From Marinobacter confluentis (GTDB taxonomy: Bacteria; Pseudomonadota; Gammaproteobacteria; Pseudomonadales; Oleiphilaceae): 64,000 nucleotides of DNA. Made by a program: the position numbers and the translations under genes. The notes beneath the pieces are model-generated. The model was given only the letters and a program-made list of their open reading frames with translations. It made no database searches and was not told the DNA's origin. Each line of letters begins with the position of its first letter. Position 1 is the stretch's first letter. The DNA is taken from positions 62,001 through 126,000 of the forward strand of contig NZ_SRPF01000004.1 in NCBI RefSeq assembly GCF_004785685.1. The letters are read 5' to 3'. Below, in pieces: positions 20,003 to 29,470 of the stretch.

Positions 20003-21343
20003 ATGAAAAACCTTACATTCAAAACAAAAATACTTATCCTCTCCCTGCTTCCACTTCTCACCGTTAGCCTGTTAATCATATATATAGCAAGTTACCAGGC
20101 CAATGAACTCGGCAGTAAAAATATCGATAGCTTCTCCAGTACCATATTCGAACTTCGCCGATCAGAAATAAAGCACTATACCGACATCGCCAAAAGTGCC
20201 CTGGATTATTATGGTAGCGCCGAATTTGATGACCAGCTTTCCCCGCAGGAGACCGCCAAACAGCTAATGCGGAATGTGAGGTACGGGGAAGACGGCTATT
20301 TCTTCGTTTACGACAACTACACAACACTGGTGAATCCGTCCGCCCCTGTCCTGGAGGGCAGAAACCAGAGAACCATGGAGGACCCGAACGGCGTCCGGCT
20401 CATTGAAGATCTGTATGAGCAGGCAATGTCCGGCGGAGGTTTTACCAACTACGCGTGGCTGAAACCGTCGCGCGGTCGCGTGGTGGATAAAATCAGCTAT
20501 GCCGATCAACTCGAAAACTGGGACTGGTGGGTCGGCACCGGGCTTTATGTTGACGACCTGGAGGACTCCATAGCGGCCATTAGGAGCTCGGTGGATGAGA
20601 ACATCGCAACTACTGTGCAAATAATTTCAAGCCTGGCGTTCGGCGCCGTTGCGCTTGCCGGACTGGTCGGGGCCCGGCTGACTTTGTCCGAAGGCAATCT
20701 TGCCGATGCCCGACTGAAAGACCTGTCTCACCGGATAGTGGGGGAGCAGGAGGAAGAGCGCAGAAGGGTCGCTCTTGCGTTGCAGGAAAATATTCTGCGC
20801 CCTGTAAACCTTGTCAAGAATCAACTGAAATCCTCCACAGACCATGCCGGAGAGGAATTCCGAACGGCCCTGTCAGCCATCAACAAGACCATTGAAGAGG
20901 TTTATCGCATTTCGGGCGAACTGCGCCCTGAGTCACTGGACGAAAAAGGACTGACCGCTGCTATTGAAGAACTCGCGAATCAGGCCTCTTCCGAGAGCGA
21001 CATCAAATTCTCCTTCATGAAATCTGCGGACTCTGAGCGGCTCGAGCCCGAACTTGAAATAGCCGTCTACCGGATTGCCCAGGAAGCCATAAAGAACGTG
21101 ATCAATCACTCGAAAGCCGGGAAATCACGGGTAAGACTCCGTCTGGAACGGAGAATGCTGACACTGACGGTCCAGGACAACGGCGTTGGTTTTGATGCCA
21201 GAGCATTTGTTCAAAATGGCACCATCATGGGCGCCGGGCTCGTCGATATGCGTGTGCGAGCGGAGTCTCAGGGTGGTCGCCTGACCGTTTTCTCATCCAA
21301 TGGCACCGGAACCATCGTGAAAGCAGAAATTCCATTTAGCTGA
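20003..21343 (+). CDS. Cache-domain sensor kinase-like protein lacking the phospho-acceptor histidine
   Basis: A 446-residue membrane sensor. TM1 is at about 8-28, then a periplasmic single-Cache domain ([20 protein letters not shown], and [13 protein letters not shown] before TM2), TM2 at about 203-226, a HisKA_3/NarX-type dimerisation helix, and a HATPase domain with an intact N-box ([10 protein letters not shown]) and G1 box (DNGVGF). The HisKA_3 motif normally reads E-x-x-R-x-x-R-x-L-H-D; here [12 protein letters not shown] puts Gln261 where the His should be. No response regulator gene is adjacent. It may bind ATP without autophosphorylating, or act through a partner kinase. ATG at 20003 is preferred to a TTG two codons earlier. 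Confidence 0.85.
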   Translation: MKNLTFKTKILILSLLPLLTVSLLIIYIASYQANELGSKNIDSFSSTIFELRRSEIKHYTDIAKSALDYYGSAEFDDQLSPQETAKQLMRNVRYGEDGYFFVYDNYTTLVNPSAPVLEGRNQRTMEDPNGVRLIEDLYEQAMSGGGFTNYAWLKPSRGRVVDKISYADQLENWDWWVGTGLYVDDLEDSIAAIRSSVDENIATTVQIISSLAFGAVALAGLVGARLTLSEGNLADARLKDLSHRIVGEQEEERRRVALALQENILRPVNLVKNQLKSSTDHAGEEFRTALSAINKTIEEVYRISGELRPESLDEKGLTAAIEELANQASSESDIKFSFMKSADSERLEPELEIAVYRIAQEAIKNVINHSKAGKSRVRLRLERRMLTLTVQDNGVGFDARAFVQNGTIMGAGLVDMRVRAESQGGRLTVFSSNGTGTIVKAEIPFS

Positions 21344-21375
21344 ACACAAAAGCCAGAGGCTGGGAGACTGCAACA

Positions 21376-23259
21376 GTGATTCCTTTCATGTCATGGAAGC
21401 GCAAGCTTCAGGTGCTGGTCGTTGTTACATTTCTTGGTCTGCTCCTTCTGACCATTTCCGCCCTGCAGGGCGTGGACGAAGTCACCGACTCCTTCAAGGC
21501 CCGAGGTGAAGCCACGGTCTATGAACGAACGTCGCTTGCACTGCTTTTGCAATGGCTAAAGATTGAAAGTGCCAGCGCAGGCCTTCAAGCAAATGAGCTG
21601 GAGCAATACCGAGGACAGCTGACAGAACTGATATCGATTTCCACACAACTGGTTCAAATGTCGGGTGAGCTTGAGGGCTCAGCCATAGAGGCATCTGCCG
21701 GTAATATTCAGGAACACGCCAAAAATTACAGGTCACTGAGGAATGAGTGGCTGGCTCTGAACCAAAAGCTGGGGCTGAGTAATGATGACGGCCTCAGAGC
21801 GCGGTTGGCCGAGATCATCAATGATGACCTGCGTAATATAGGCCTGTCTATCATGGATGATGATATTAATCAGGCCATCGCCGGACTTCAGCAGATGCTG
21901 GCCAATCAGGGGAGTGATGCATCCAGTGCTGTATTCGAAGCCATTGACAGCATGCGCGCGCTTGTCGAGAAAATGGGCTGGGAAGACAACAGCATTGGTG
22001 AGGCTGTTCTCAACTTCAGTTCAACGATTACTCTCACCAACGAGCTCCTGCAACAGATCAAGGCAATCGAAACCAGGCTGGGCAGAACCGGCGCCAGCCT
22101 TGAAGCCGCTATTGAAAACCAGAACCAGAACCTTCATTCAGGCCTGATCGCCGAAACATCCCAGAGGGCCGCAAAAGCTCGTGAAGAGTCCATCTGGCGG
22201 GTTGCCGGCACGTCTACTCTGGTCATCACAGTGCTTGTGCTGACACTGATCTGGACATCCCGGACCCTGGTCCGCCGACTGACAGAAATCACCGGGTTAT
22301 TATCACGGGTTGCAAAGGGCGACCTTAGCCACCGCCTGGAGACCGGCCAAAACCCACATGACGAATTCAATCAACTTGGCAGAGCCGCCAATCACATGAT
22401 GGACGATGTGTCAGCTGTTATTCGTCAGGTCATTGAGGGAAACCGGGATCTTGACACCCTGCAGGGCGAGCTCCGGAATCTGATGAGCCGGATGACCCTG
22501 AACAGCGAACACGTTGAGATGCAGACGGAACAGACCGCATCCGCAGTTCAGGAAATCGCCCAGACCACGACCGACATTTCCAGCCGCACCGCAAACGTCA
22601 ATCAATCCGCTCACGAGGCTGACGCATCGGCCTTGGCCGGCTCAAGGGTCATCAAAACCAGCGTCGACAACATGCATTCACTGTCACTGAAAATCGGGAA
22701 AGCCCACGAACAGGCTTCACTGCTGAGGGAGACTGGCACAAAAGTGAACCGGATTGTCGATGTGATTAACAGTCTTGCTGAACAGACCAATCTGCTGGCT
22801 CTGAATGCCGCGATTGAGGCGGCTCGTGCGGGGGAGGCCGGGCGTGGTTTTTCAGTAGTCGCCGAGGAAGTCCGTTCACTTGCCGAGAAAACCGTAGCCG
22901 CGACCAGCGGCGTTGCAGAGATCGTGGATTCCCTCAACAGGGAAACCAGGGACATATGCGAGCTTATGGAGCAGGGTCTTGACGAAGCATTGAGAAGCCA
23001 GGAAACCGCTGAGCAGGCTGGCGGCGCCATTGACGAAATAACCCGGTCAGTGGGGAAGCTGGCTTCCGAGCTGGATCAAGTCCTGGCATCAGTAAAAGGC
23101 ATTTCCACGACAACCGAAGACATCGCCCATAAAGTGGAACAGATTCAGGTGTCCGCCATGGAAAGCCGAACCGTTCGGACTCAGCTTGAAAACCATACAC
23201 TGAACCTGTCCAGCCAGGCCGCCACTTTGACCAACACTTCCAGCCGATTCCAGCTCTAA
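21376..23259 (+). CDS. Methyl-accepting chemotaxis protein
   Basis: A 627-residue chemoreceptor: TM1 (about 10-28), an all-helical periplasmic ligand domain of roughly 245 residues (long enough for a helical bimodular rather than simple four-helix type), TM2 (about 274-294), HAMP (about 295-350) and the cytoplasmic signalling hairpin with its invariant tip [19 protein letters not shown] near residue 470. No C-terminal CheR-docking pentapeptide is seen; the end is SSRFQL. GTG at 21376 is taken as start because GGGAG lies 9 bases upstream; the next ATG would be 21 bases away from it. Place next to the uptake genes suggests taxis toward their substrate. Confidence 0.93.
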   Translation: MIPFMSWKRKLQVLVVVTFLGLLLLTISALQGVDEVTDSFKARGEATVYERTSLALLLQWLKIESASAGLQANELEQYRGQLTELISISTQLVQMSGELEGSAIEASAGNIQEHAKNYRSLRNEWLALNQKLGLSNDDGLRARLAEIINDDLRNIGLSIMDDDINQAIAGLQQMLANQGSDASSAVFEAIDSMRALVEKMGWEDNSIGEAVLNFSSTITLTNELLQQIKAIETRLGRTGASLEAAIENQNQNLHSGLIAETSQRAAKAREESIWRVAGTSTLVITVLVLTLIWTSRTLVRRLTEITGLLSRVAKGDLSHRLETGQNPHDEFNQLGRAANHMMDDVSAVIRQVIEGNRDLDTLQGELRNLMSRMTLNSEHVEMQTEQTASAVQEIAQTTTDISSRTANVNQSAHEADASALAGSRVIKTSVDNMHSLSLKIGKAHEQASLLRETGTKVNRIVDVINSLAEQTNLLALNAAIEAARAGEAGRGFSVVAEEVRSLAEKTVAATSGVAEIVDSLNRETRDICELMEQGLDEALRSQETAEQAGGAIDEITRSVGKLASELDQVLASVKGISTTTEDIAHKVEQIQVSAMESRTVRTQLENHTLNLSSQAATLTNTSSRFQL

Positions 23260-23727
23260 GCGCCAAGAAGACGGACAACAACCGACCTTTGCCCACCAAA
23301 TATCAATAAATAGTAAGAGATGATCAAAATATAGTTAGCAGAAAATAATGGCCATCACTATTATTAATCAAAGATAAACAATAAATCCAAAAATAGACTC
23401 ACTAAAACCAACACAACCGATTTAACGAACAGGCTCAAACCAGGGCGGCATTTTAGAGGAGCGTGGCCTTGCATGGGCCTTTTATACGGCAGTCGCATTT
23501 GAAAACCCGAACCATCTCCACATTTTCGTGGCTTGCCGTTTTTTTATTAAAGACTTGCGTCAACCTGACGCATGAAAATATTAAAACTAAATAAATTTAT
23601 TTTTCTATAAACACCCACGCCATACTCAGGAGGATTTTTACATATATAAAAAATAAGAATCTGAACGCTCAACTCTGACACATCGTCAACACTTTTCGTT
23701 TCTGAATAAATTTGGGAGATCAGCACA
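23260..23727. promoter_or_regulatory. AT-rich 468-bp leader of the porin gene with a 17-bp palindrome
   Basis: No convincing gene is present. Features seen: ATGATCA at 23320-23326 like the copies near 11.6 and 19.9 kb; a perfect 7-3-7 inverted repeat TGCGTCA-ACC-TGACGCA at 23556-23572; a possible promoter with TTGCGT (23555-23560) and TATTAA (23579-23584), so the palindrome would cover the -35 box. The ribosome binding site of the porin is GGGAG at 23711-23715. An AGGAGG at 23629-23634 has no start codon after it. Confidence 0.45.
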
Positions 23728-24882
23728 ATGAACAAAAACAGACTGAGAATCGCAATTCAATCCAGCACAGCGCTGGCCGTTTTCGCAATGGCAGGCCAGG
23801 CCGTGGCCATTGATCTTGATCCTGCTGACTACGATGCGACCCTTTACGGTTTTGCCCGAGTCGCCGCATCCTACGATCTGGATGAAAACATCTCGTCCGG
23901 GGGACAATCGGGCAGTCTCGGCGCCATCAACACCTCTGGCACTGACGGCGCTCAGGGCCACTTCGGTATGGACGCGAACACCAGCCGGCTCGGCGTATCG
24001 GTTATGTCCCCTGAAGGCGTAAAAACGGTTGTCGAGTTCGATTTTGATAACAACAACTCGCTGGTGCCGCGTCTTCGTTTGGCCTACGGCGAATACAAAG
24101 GTGTCATGATCGGCCAGAACTGGTCCAACTTCCTGAGCTTCCTGGGCAACTCATCGACTCTGGACTTTGACTCACTGCCAGGTACCGGCGGCACGGTAAA
24201 CCGGGTCCCCCAGATCCGCTACACCACCGGCCCCCTGTCTTTCTCAATTGAAGAGACCTTGGGCAACCTGGTCAACAATGACCTTGGAGGTCCCAGCAGT
24301 ACCTCCCAGAGCACTCCGGCATTCACCGCAAGACTGCAGGATTCCGCGGGCGGCCTGTCCTACGCGACAGCGGTCATGGCCAAGCAGATCACCGTCGATG
24401 ACGGAACCACTGACGATTCGGCCATGGGCTATGGCGCCTTCGTTTCGGGCCGCCTTGCGGTAACCGACATGCTGACCCTGAAAGCTGCCATCAACTACAC
24501 CGACGGCGCGGCCGCCTACATTTACCGCAACGGTAGCAACGGCTTCTTCGGGCTGGACGCCTACACCAAGGACGCGTCGGGCGATCTGGAAACCGTTGAA
24601 ACCGTTGGCGGAACTCTTGGCGTGGCGATGAATCTCGGCGGTGGCCGTTCGGTCAATCTCGGATATGGCGTGGCGCAACAGGATCTGGACGATGCCGCAG
24701 ATGCCGGCGCTGGTGTCGGGGGCGACAGCGAGATGAATTCGATGCTGGCAGCCAACTATCAGTGGTCACCCGTGGCGAACGTGAAAATGGGCGTTGAGGT
24801 GGCGCATCTGGAGCGCGAGAACCAGGACGGCTCCGACGGCGAAGCCAACCGTGTGATGTTCCTGGCACAATACAACTTCTAA
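23728..24882 (+). CDS. DcaP-like outer-membrane porin
   Basis: A 384-residue beta-barrel protein. The signal peptide ends about residue 27 (GQAVAI); mature sequence begins with LYGFARVAASYDLD and continues with the DcaP-type pattern NTSRLGVSVMSPEG, EFDFDNNNS, RLRLAYGEYKGVMIGQNWSNF. It ends in LAQYNF, with the terminal Phe that guides barrel assembly. DcaP porins favour small carboxylated solutes, which fits a block devoted to an organic acid. It is separated from the chemoreceptor by a long leader, so it likely has its own promoter. Confidence 0.9.
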   Translation: MNKNRLRIAIQSSTALAVFAMAGQAVAIDLDPADYDATLYGFARVAASYDLDENISSGGQSGSLGAINTSGTDGAQGHFGMDANTSRLGVSVMSPEGVKTVVEFDFDNNNSLVPRLRLAYGEYKGVMIGQNWSNFLSFLGNSSTLDFDSLPGTGGTVNRVPQIRYTTGPLSFSIEETLGNLVNNDLGGPSSTSQSTPAFTARLQDSAGGLSYATAVMAKQITVDDGTTDDSAMGYGAFVSGRLAVTDMLTLKAAINYTDGAAAYIYRNGSNGFFGLDAYTKDASGDLETVETVGGTLGVAMNLGGGRSVNLGYGVAQQDLDDAADAGAGVGGDSEMNSMLAANYQWSPVANVKMGVEVAHLERENQDGSDGEANRVMFLAQYNF

Positions 24883-24904
24883 GCGTTCTGGCAACGTCGC
24901 CAAA

Positions 24905-24987
24905 AAAAACCCGCCCCGTGGCTGACTCCTATCGAATGCCGGACTGTTCAGGCAAACGAATGAAAGTCACCCACGGGGCGGGTTTTT
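24905..24987. terminator. Bidirectional terminator with a long loop, between porin and cytochrome c4
   Basis: Perfect 17-bp arms (24905-24921 and 24971-24987; AAAAACCCGCCCCGTGG and its complement) extend by another six pairs with one mismatch, leaving a loop of about 37 nt. An A-run on one side and a T-run on the other allow termination of both converging genes. It marks the right edge of the accessory block. Confidence 0.75.
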
Positions 24988-25009
24988 AGTTACGGCCGGT
25001 TGAGGCCTA

Positions 25010-25618
25010 TCAGTTCAGGCCAGACACGTAACTGGCAACTGCCTTTATTTCCTGATCGGTCAGCTTGGCCGCAACATCCATCATGATGGACGCATTCTGG
25101 CCGGCATCACGCTCGCCATCGCGGTATTCCGTTAGCTGCTTGGCCACATACTCGGCGTTCTGACCACTGAGACGGGGATAACCTGCCGCTTCGATACCCG
25201 ACCCGTTCGGACTGTGGCAGCCCGCACAAGCGGGAACGCCTGACGCCATGTTGCCACCGCGATACAGCGCCCTGCCCTGATCAACCAGCTCCGGATCAGC
25301 TTGACCAATTGGCATCGACTGTTCATTAAAGTAGGCAGCAAGATCCTGCAGATCCTGGTCAGAGCTGTTGTCCAGCAGACCCGTCATGGATGCTATCATC
25401 CGATCCTGACTCTTGATCAACCTCAGTTGCTGGTGCAGATACTTCTCACCCAACCCGGACAGTTTGGGGTAATTCGCTGCAATGGGCTCGGCACCGCCAG
25501 CCCCGTGACAGCCCGCACACACCTGTGCGTTCGCTTCGCCTGCTTCAGGATCTCCTGCCCCGTGCGCCATCGCCGTGAGGCCAACACCGAGAACAACTCC
25601 TGCGATCAGTTTCTTCAT
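25010..25618 (-). CDS. Cytochrome c4 (dihaem, periplasmic)
   Basis: A 202-residue electron carrier that passes electrons to terminal oxidases. Signal peptide of about 22 residues (ends AMAHGA), followed by two similar cytochrome c domains, each with a CxxCH haem site (CAGCHG near residue 35 and CAGCHS near 130) and axial Met candidates in SMTGLL/SMPIG and NASIMMD regions. GGAG upstream supports the ATG at 25618 over an earlier in-frame one. In Pseudomonas it lies between dsbA and engB; here it kept engB as neighbour but is parted from dsbA. Confidence 0.94.
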   Translation of the reverse strand: MKKLIAGVVLGVGLTAMAHGAGDPEAGEANAQVCAGCHGAGGAEPIAANYPKLSGLGEKYLHQQLRLIKSQDRMIASMTGLLDNSSDQDLQDLAAYFNEQSMPIGQADPELVDQGRALYRGGNMASGVPACAGCHSPNGSGIEAAGYPRLSGQNAEYVAKQLTEYRDGERDAGQNASIMMDVAAKLTDQEIKAVASYVSGLN

Positions 25619-25790
25619 GCTCGCTCCGCTTCTCTCATCCAAAAGTATTCTTCGTTATGCAGCCGGCAGGCACGGGTCGATTGACACAAACCGGGGCTGA
25701 TGGCGGCCACCCAAGGCGTTCCGCCAGGAATTGGTGTAGCATTATACATTAATCCCTGACAACTGAAATCCAATAGGAAGCCCGATCTCC

Positions 25791-26426
25791 GTGACGTCTG
25801 ACGCGACTGCCAAAAGCCTTTCATTCAATAGCGCCCGTTTCCTGATCAGCGCCTCCCGGCTGGAGGAATGTCCCCCTGATCACGGGGCGGAAGTGGCCTT
25901 CGCCGGCCGCTCGAATGCCGGTAAATCCAGCGCCATCAATACCATTACCACCAACGGCAAACTGGCGCGGACCAGTAAGACGCCGGGCCGCACCCGGCTG
26001 ATCAACTTTTTCTCTCTGAACCGGGAAAACTGTCGCCTGGTCGATCTGCCCGGCTATGGCTATGCAAAGGTTTCCCGGGACATGAAGGACGACTGGCAGA
26101 AACACCTGGGCCACTACCTCAACGATCGTCGCTGCCTGCGTGGCCTTGTGCTGGTGATGGACATACGCCACCCCCTGACCGATTTTGACCAAATGATGGT
26201 GGAATGGTGCGAGCATAACAACCTGCCGCTGATGATTCTTTGCACAAGAGCCGACAAACTGAAATTCGGCCAGGCCAAAACCGCCATGATGGGCATTGCC
26301 AGGAAACTGGAAGATGTTCAGTGCCTGCAGCACCTGGTGATGTTTTCCGCGACGGCCAAAACCGGTCTGGACGAGACGAAAGACGCGCTCACCGCCTGGC
26401 TGGAAGAGGAACAGGCAATCCAATAG
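25791..26426 (+). CDS. engB: Ribosome biogenesis GTP-binding protein EngB/YihA
   Basis: Essential-type small GTPase of the TrmE-Era-EngA-YihA class that helps assemble the 50S subunit. The 211-residue product has G1 GRSNAGKS, G2 region KTPGRTRLINFF, G3 DLPGYGYAKV, G4 TRADKL and G5 FSATAKTGLD. The start is GTG at 25791 with TAGGAAG 10 bases upstream. It is divergent from cytochrome c4. polA, which follows it in Pseudomonas, is not here. Confidence 0.96.
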   Translation: MTSDATAKSLSFNSARFLISASRLEECPPDHGAEVAFAGRSNAGKSSAINTITTNGKLARTSKTPGRTRLINFFSLNRENCRLVDLPGYGYAKVSRDMKDDWQKHLGHYLNDRRCLRGLVLVMDIRHPLTDFDQMMVEWCEHNNLPLMILCTRADKLKFGQAKTAMMGIARKLEDVQCLQHLVMFSATAKTGLDETKDALTAWLEEEQAIQ

Positions 26427-26448
26427 GAAATCCACAGGAAGAACCGAC

Positions 26449-26478
26449 AAAAAGACGGCCTGCCAAATCGACAGGCCG
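26449..26478 (-). terminator. Probable Rho-independent terminator of the TetR gene
   Basis: On the minus strand a 7-bp stem (CGGCCTG with CAGGCCG, 9-nt loop) is followed by TCTTTTT. It lies about 105 bp past the TetR stop codon. On the plus strand there is no T-run, so it would not serve engB. Confidence 0.5.
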
Positions 26479-26582
26479 CGAAACGTCAGGGTTTGCGACG
26501 TACTAAAACCTGAGTTACCTCAGTAAGCACTCTCGATAAGTGCCCTCAGGAAGGCGACAATAATGTCCGAATTACCGCCGCC

Positions 26583-27272
26583 CTATTTCTGCGACAGCAC
26601 CCTGCCATCAAAGTTCCCCAGGGCGGCAGGCAGCTCCGGGCGGTATTTCTCACGCAGCTGCATGACCTGCTCACGGTATTCAGCGGTCAGGTAAGGAATT
26701 TCCAGAGTCAACACCTGGTAGATGCCCTGCTTGAGGTGGGTCAGGTTCAGGCTTCCATGGCCCTCGCTGGCATGAGCGGTTTTCAGATACGCCATCCAGT
26801 TGGTAATCACCAGCCAGACATTCAGCGACATGGCAAATCGCAGCTCTTCAGGCTGCGGCTCAATAATGCCTGCGTCGGCAAGCTTCTCGAAAATCCGGCT
26901 GATGGCCGCCAGACAACGTTCCGTGAACTCCCGATAGTCGGTACGCAGGCGCAGATCACTGTCCAGCAGGTACTCCAGATCCCGGTGGAAGAAACGGTAA
27001 CTCCAGAGCCCGTCAAACACTGACTCGAGATAGAAGGTCAGGTCTTCGAGCGTAATCGGACGGTTCTCGGGAATATCCAGGTAGAAGTCCACCAGCTTTT
27101 CATATTCCAGAAAAATTTCGTAGATGATGTCTGACTTGTTGCGGAAGTGGTAATACAGATTGCCGGGCGAGATTGCCAGATGCGCCGCAATATGATTTGT
27201 GGTTACGTTCCGCTCCCCGCGCTCGTTAAAAAGCTCCAGGCTGGATAGCAGGATCTTGTCTCTGGTCTTCAT
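26583..27272 (-). CDS. TetR-family transcriptional repressor
   Basis: A 229-residue regulator: N-terminal TetR helix-turn-helix (NHIAAHLAISPGNLYYHFRNKSDIIYEIF) and an all-helical ligand domain. It is divergent from an aldehyde dehydrogenase gene over 106 bp containing a perfect palindrome at 27319-27334, its likely operator. The usual reading is repression of the dehydrogenase (and itself), relieved by an aldehyde or acyl derivative; the ligand is not evident from sequence. Confidence 0.92.
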   Translation of the reverse strand: MKTRDKILLSSLELFNERGERNVTTNHIAAHLAISPGNLYYHFRNKSDIIYEIFLEYEKLVDFYLDIPENRPITLEDLTFYLESVFDGLWSYRFFHRDLEYLLDSDLRLRTDYREFTERCLAAISRIFEKLADAGIIEPQPEELRFAMSLNVWLVITNWMAYLKTAHASEGHGSLNLTHLKQGIYQVLTLEIPYLTAEYREQVMQLREKYRPELPAALGNFDGRVLSQK

Positions 27273-27309
27273 AGGCTCAACGTTTACATCTGGTGCTGTG
27301 GGAGTTGGC

Positions 27310-27338
27310 TTGACTCACTAGAGTATATACTCTAATAA
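27310..27338 (+). promoter_or_regulatory. Aldehyde dehydrogenase promoter with embedded 16-bp palindromic operator
   Basis: TTGACT (27310-27315), a 17-bp spacer and TAATAA (27333-27338) form a good sigma-70 promoter. The perfect palindrome TAGAGTATATACTCTA (27319-27334) fills the spacer and touches the -10 box, exactly where a repressor would block polymerase. TetR gene starts 47 bp away on the other strand, so one site could control both. Confidence 0.7.
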
Positions 27339-27378
27339 TACCCGACAGTGCAAACCGCTCCCCAAGGAGAGAACAGTT

Positions 27379-28824
27379 ATGGTTGCCACCGTTGTGCAGC
27401 TGACCGAGAGCAAGAAACAGATCCAGCAGAACCATCGCATTTTCGACGATCAGAAGAAGGCATTCCGCAACAATCCCATGCCGTCTCTGACCGAGCGACA
27501 GGAAAACCTGAAGCGCCTGAAGCGTGTGCTGCTTGCCAATCAGGACCGCCTGCTGGAGGCGATGGACCGAGATTTCAGTTGCCGCTCCCGCGACGAATCC
27601 CTGATTGCCGAAGTCATGCCATCGGTGCAGGGAATCAATTACACCCTGAAAAACCTGAATGGCTGGATGAAACCCTCCAAGCGCCACGTATCCATGCTGT
27701 TCCAGCCCGCCAGCAATCAGGTGCACTACCAGCCCAAGGGCGTGGTGGGCGTTATTGTGCCCTGGAACTATCCGCTGTACCTGGCGGTGGGCCCTCTGGT
27801 TGCGTCGCTGTCGGCGGGCAACCGCACCATGATCAAGATGTCGGAATTCACTCCCCACACCTCGGCCCTGTTCCGTGAACTGATTGAATCCACGTTTCCA
27901 GAAGACCTGGTCAGCGTGGTCAACGGTGAGGCAGACGTGGCGGCCGATTTCTCGGCTCTGCCCTTCGATCACCTGCTGTTCACCGGTTCAACCTCTGTGG
28001 GCAAGCTGGTGATGAAAGCAGCAGCTGAAAACCTGACACCGGTCACCCTGGAACTGGGCGGCAAATCCCCAGCCATTGTGGCATCCGATGTACCTATGGA
28101 AGACGCGGCCCAGCGTATCGGCTTTGGCAAGGCTCTGAACGCCGGCCAGACCTGCGTGGCGCCGGATTACGTGCTCTGCCCCGCGGACCGGGTGGATGCA
28201 TTTGTGGACGAATTCCGCAAGCAGTTCACCGCCATGTATCCGACCCTGCGGGACAACGATGATTACACCGCCATCATCAACGAACGTCAGTACGATCGCC
28301 TGCAGAGCTATCTGGAAGACGCCCGCAGCAAGGGTGCCAATCTGATCGAGATCAACCCGGCCCAGGAAAACCTGAAAGACGGCACCCGCAAAATGCCCAT
28401 TACCCTGGCGCTCAACACCACGCCGGACATGAAGCTGATGCAGGACGAGATCTTCGGCCCGATCCTGCCAATCATCACCTATGGCAACCTGGACGAGGCC
28501 ATTCATTACATCAATGACCGCCCTCGACCGCTGGCGCTCTATTACTTCGGTTATGAGAAATCGCAGCAGGATTACGTCACCACTAACACCCACTCTGGCG
28601 GCATGTGCATCAACGACGCGCTGATGCACGTTGCCCAGGACGACCTGCCGTTCGGCGGCGTGGGTGATTCGGGCATGGGCCACTATCATGGCAAGGAAGG
28701 CTTCCTGACCTTCTCGCACCAGCGGGCGATCTTCAGCAAGCAACGCTTCAACAGCGGCAAGTTCGTGTATGCGCCCCACGGAACGACCGCCCACAAGTTG
28801 ATCTACAAGATGTTCATCCGATAA
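27379..28824 (+). CDS. Coniferyl-aldehyde-dehydrogenase-type NAD(P) aldehyde dehydrogenase
   Basis: Oxidises an aldehyde to the acid. The 481-residue protein carries VGVIVPWNYPLYLAVGP (cofactor site), FTGSTSVGKLV, the general base Glu in TLELGGKSPA and the nucleophile Cys in NAGQTCVAPDY, ending with the membrane-leaning tail LIYKMFIR. Best match by eye is the class 3 group that includes coniferyl aldehyde and fatty aldehyde dehydrogenases. In a hydrocarbon-using marine bacterium a long-chain aldehyde is as likely as an aromatic one. Divergent TetR suggests substrate-induced expression. Confidence 0.9.
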   Translation: MVATVVQLTESKKQIQQNHRIFDDQKKAFRNNPMPSLTERQENLKRLKRVLLANQDRLLEAMDRDFSCRSRDESLIAEVMPSVQGINYTLKNLNGWMKPSKRHVSMLFQPASNQVHYQPKGVVGVIVPWNYPLYLAVGPLVASLSAGNRTMIKMSEFTPHTSALFRELIESTFPEDLVSVVNGEADVAADFSALPFDHLLFTGSTSVGKLVMKAAAENLTPVTLELGGKSPAIVASDVPMEDAAQRIGFGKALNAGQTCVAPDYVLCPADRVDAFVDEFRKQFTAMYPTLRDNDDYTAIINERQYDRLQSYLEDARSKGANLIEINPAQENLKDGTRKMPITLALNTTPDMKLMQDEIFGPILPIITYGNLDEAIHYINDRPRPLALYYFGYEKSQQDYVTTNTHSGGMCINDALMHVAQDDLPFGGVGDSGMGHYHGKEGFLTFSHQRAIFSKQRFNSGKFVYAPHGTTAHKLIYKMFIR

Positions 28825-28882
28825 CAGGCCGCAGGCAGCCCGGCCCGCCATTTTGGTGCGCGGGCAAGGCTGCTATGCTGTC

Positions 28883-28902
28883 GGTATCCGCTAGCGGATA
28901 CC
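28883..28902. promoter_or_regulatory. Perfect 20-bp palindrome upstream of coaD
   Basis: Half-site GGTATCCGCT is followed at once by its complement, giving a 20-bp perfect dyad about 50 bp ahead of the coaD start and just after a TATGCT that could be a -10 box. It may be an operator of an unknown regulator, or a 5'-leader hairpin. Nothing in coaD explains it. Confidence 0.5.
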
Positions 28903-28912
28903 CGATTCATGA

Positions 28913-29440
<528 letters not shown>

Positions 29441-29470
29441 GGGTCCCGGATTCCGGAAACCCCGAAAAAC

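Noticed and set aside
23455..23480. Sigma-54-type promoter (GTGGCC...TTGCA)
   Set aside because: The GG and GC elements are too close; spacing does not fit a -24/-12 promoter.
23625..23660. AGGAGG at 23629 as ribosome binding site of a small gene
   Set aside because: No ATG, GTG or TTG follows at a workable distance with an open frame; the region reads as leader of the porin.
26427..26582. polA expected after engB from Pseudomonas gene order
   Set aside because: The DNA after engB holds only a short gap, a terminator and a TetR gene; polA is elsewhere.
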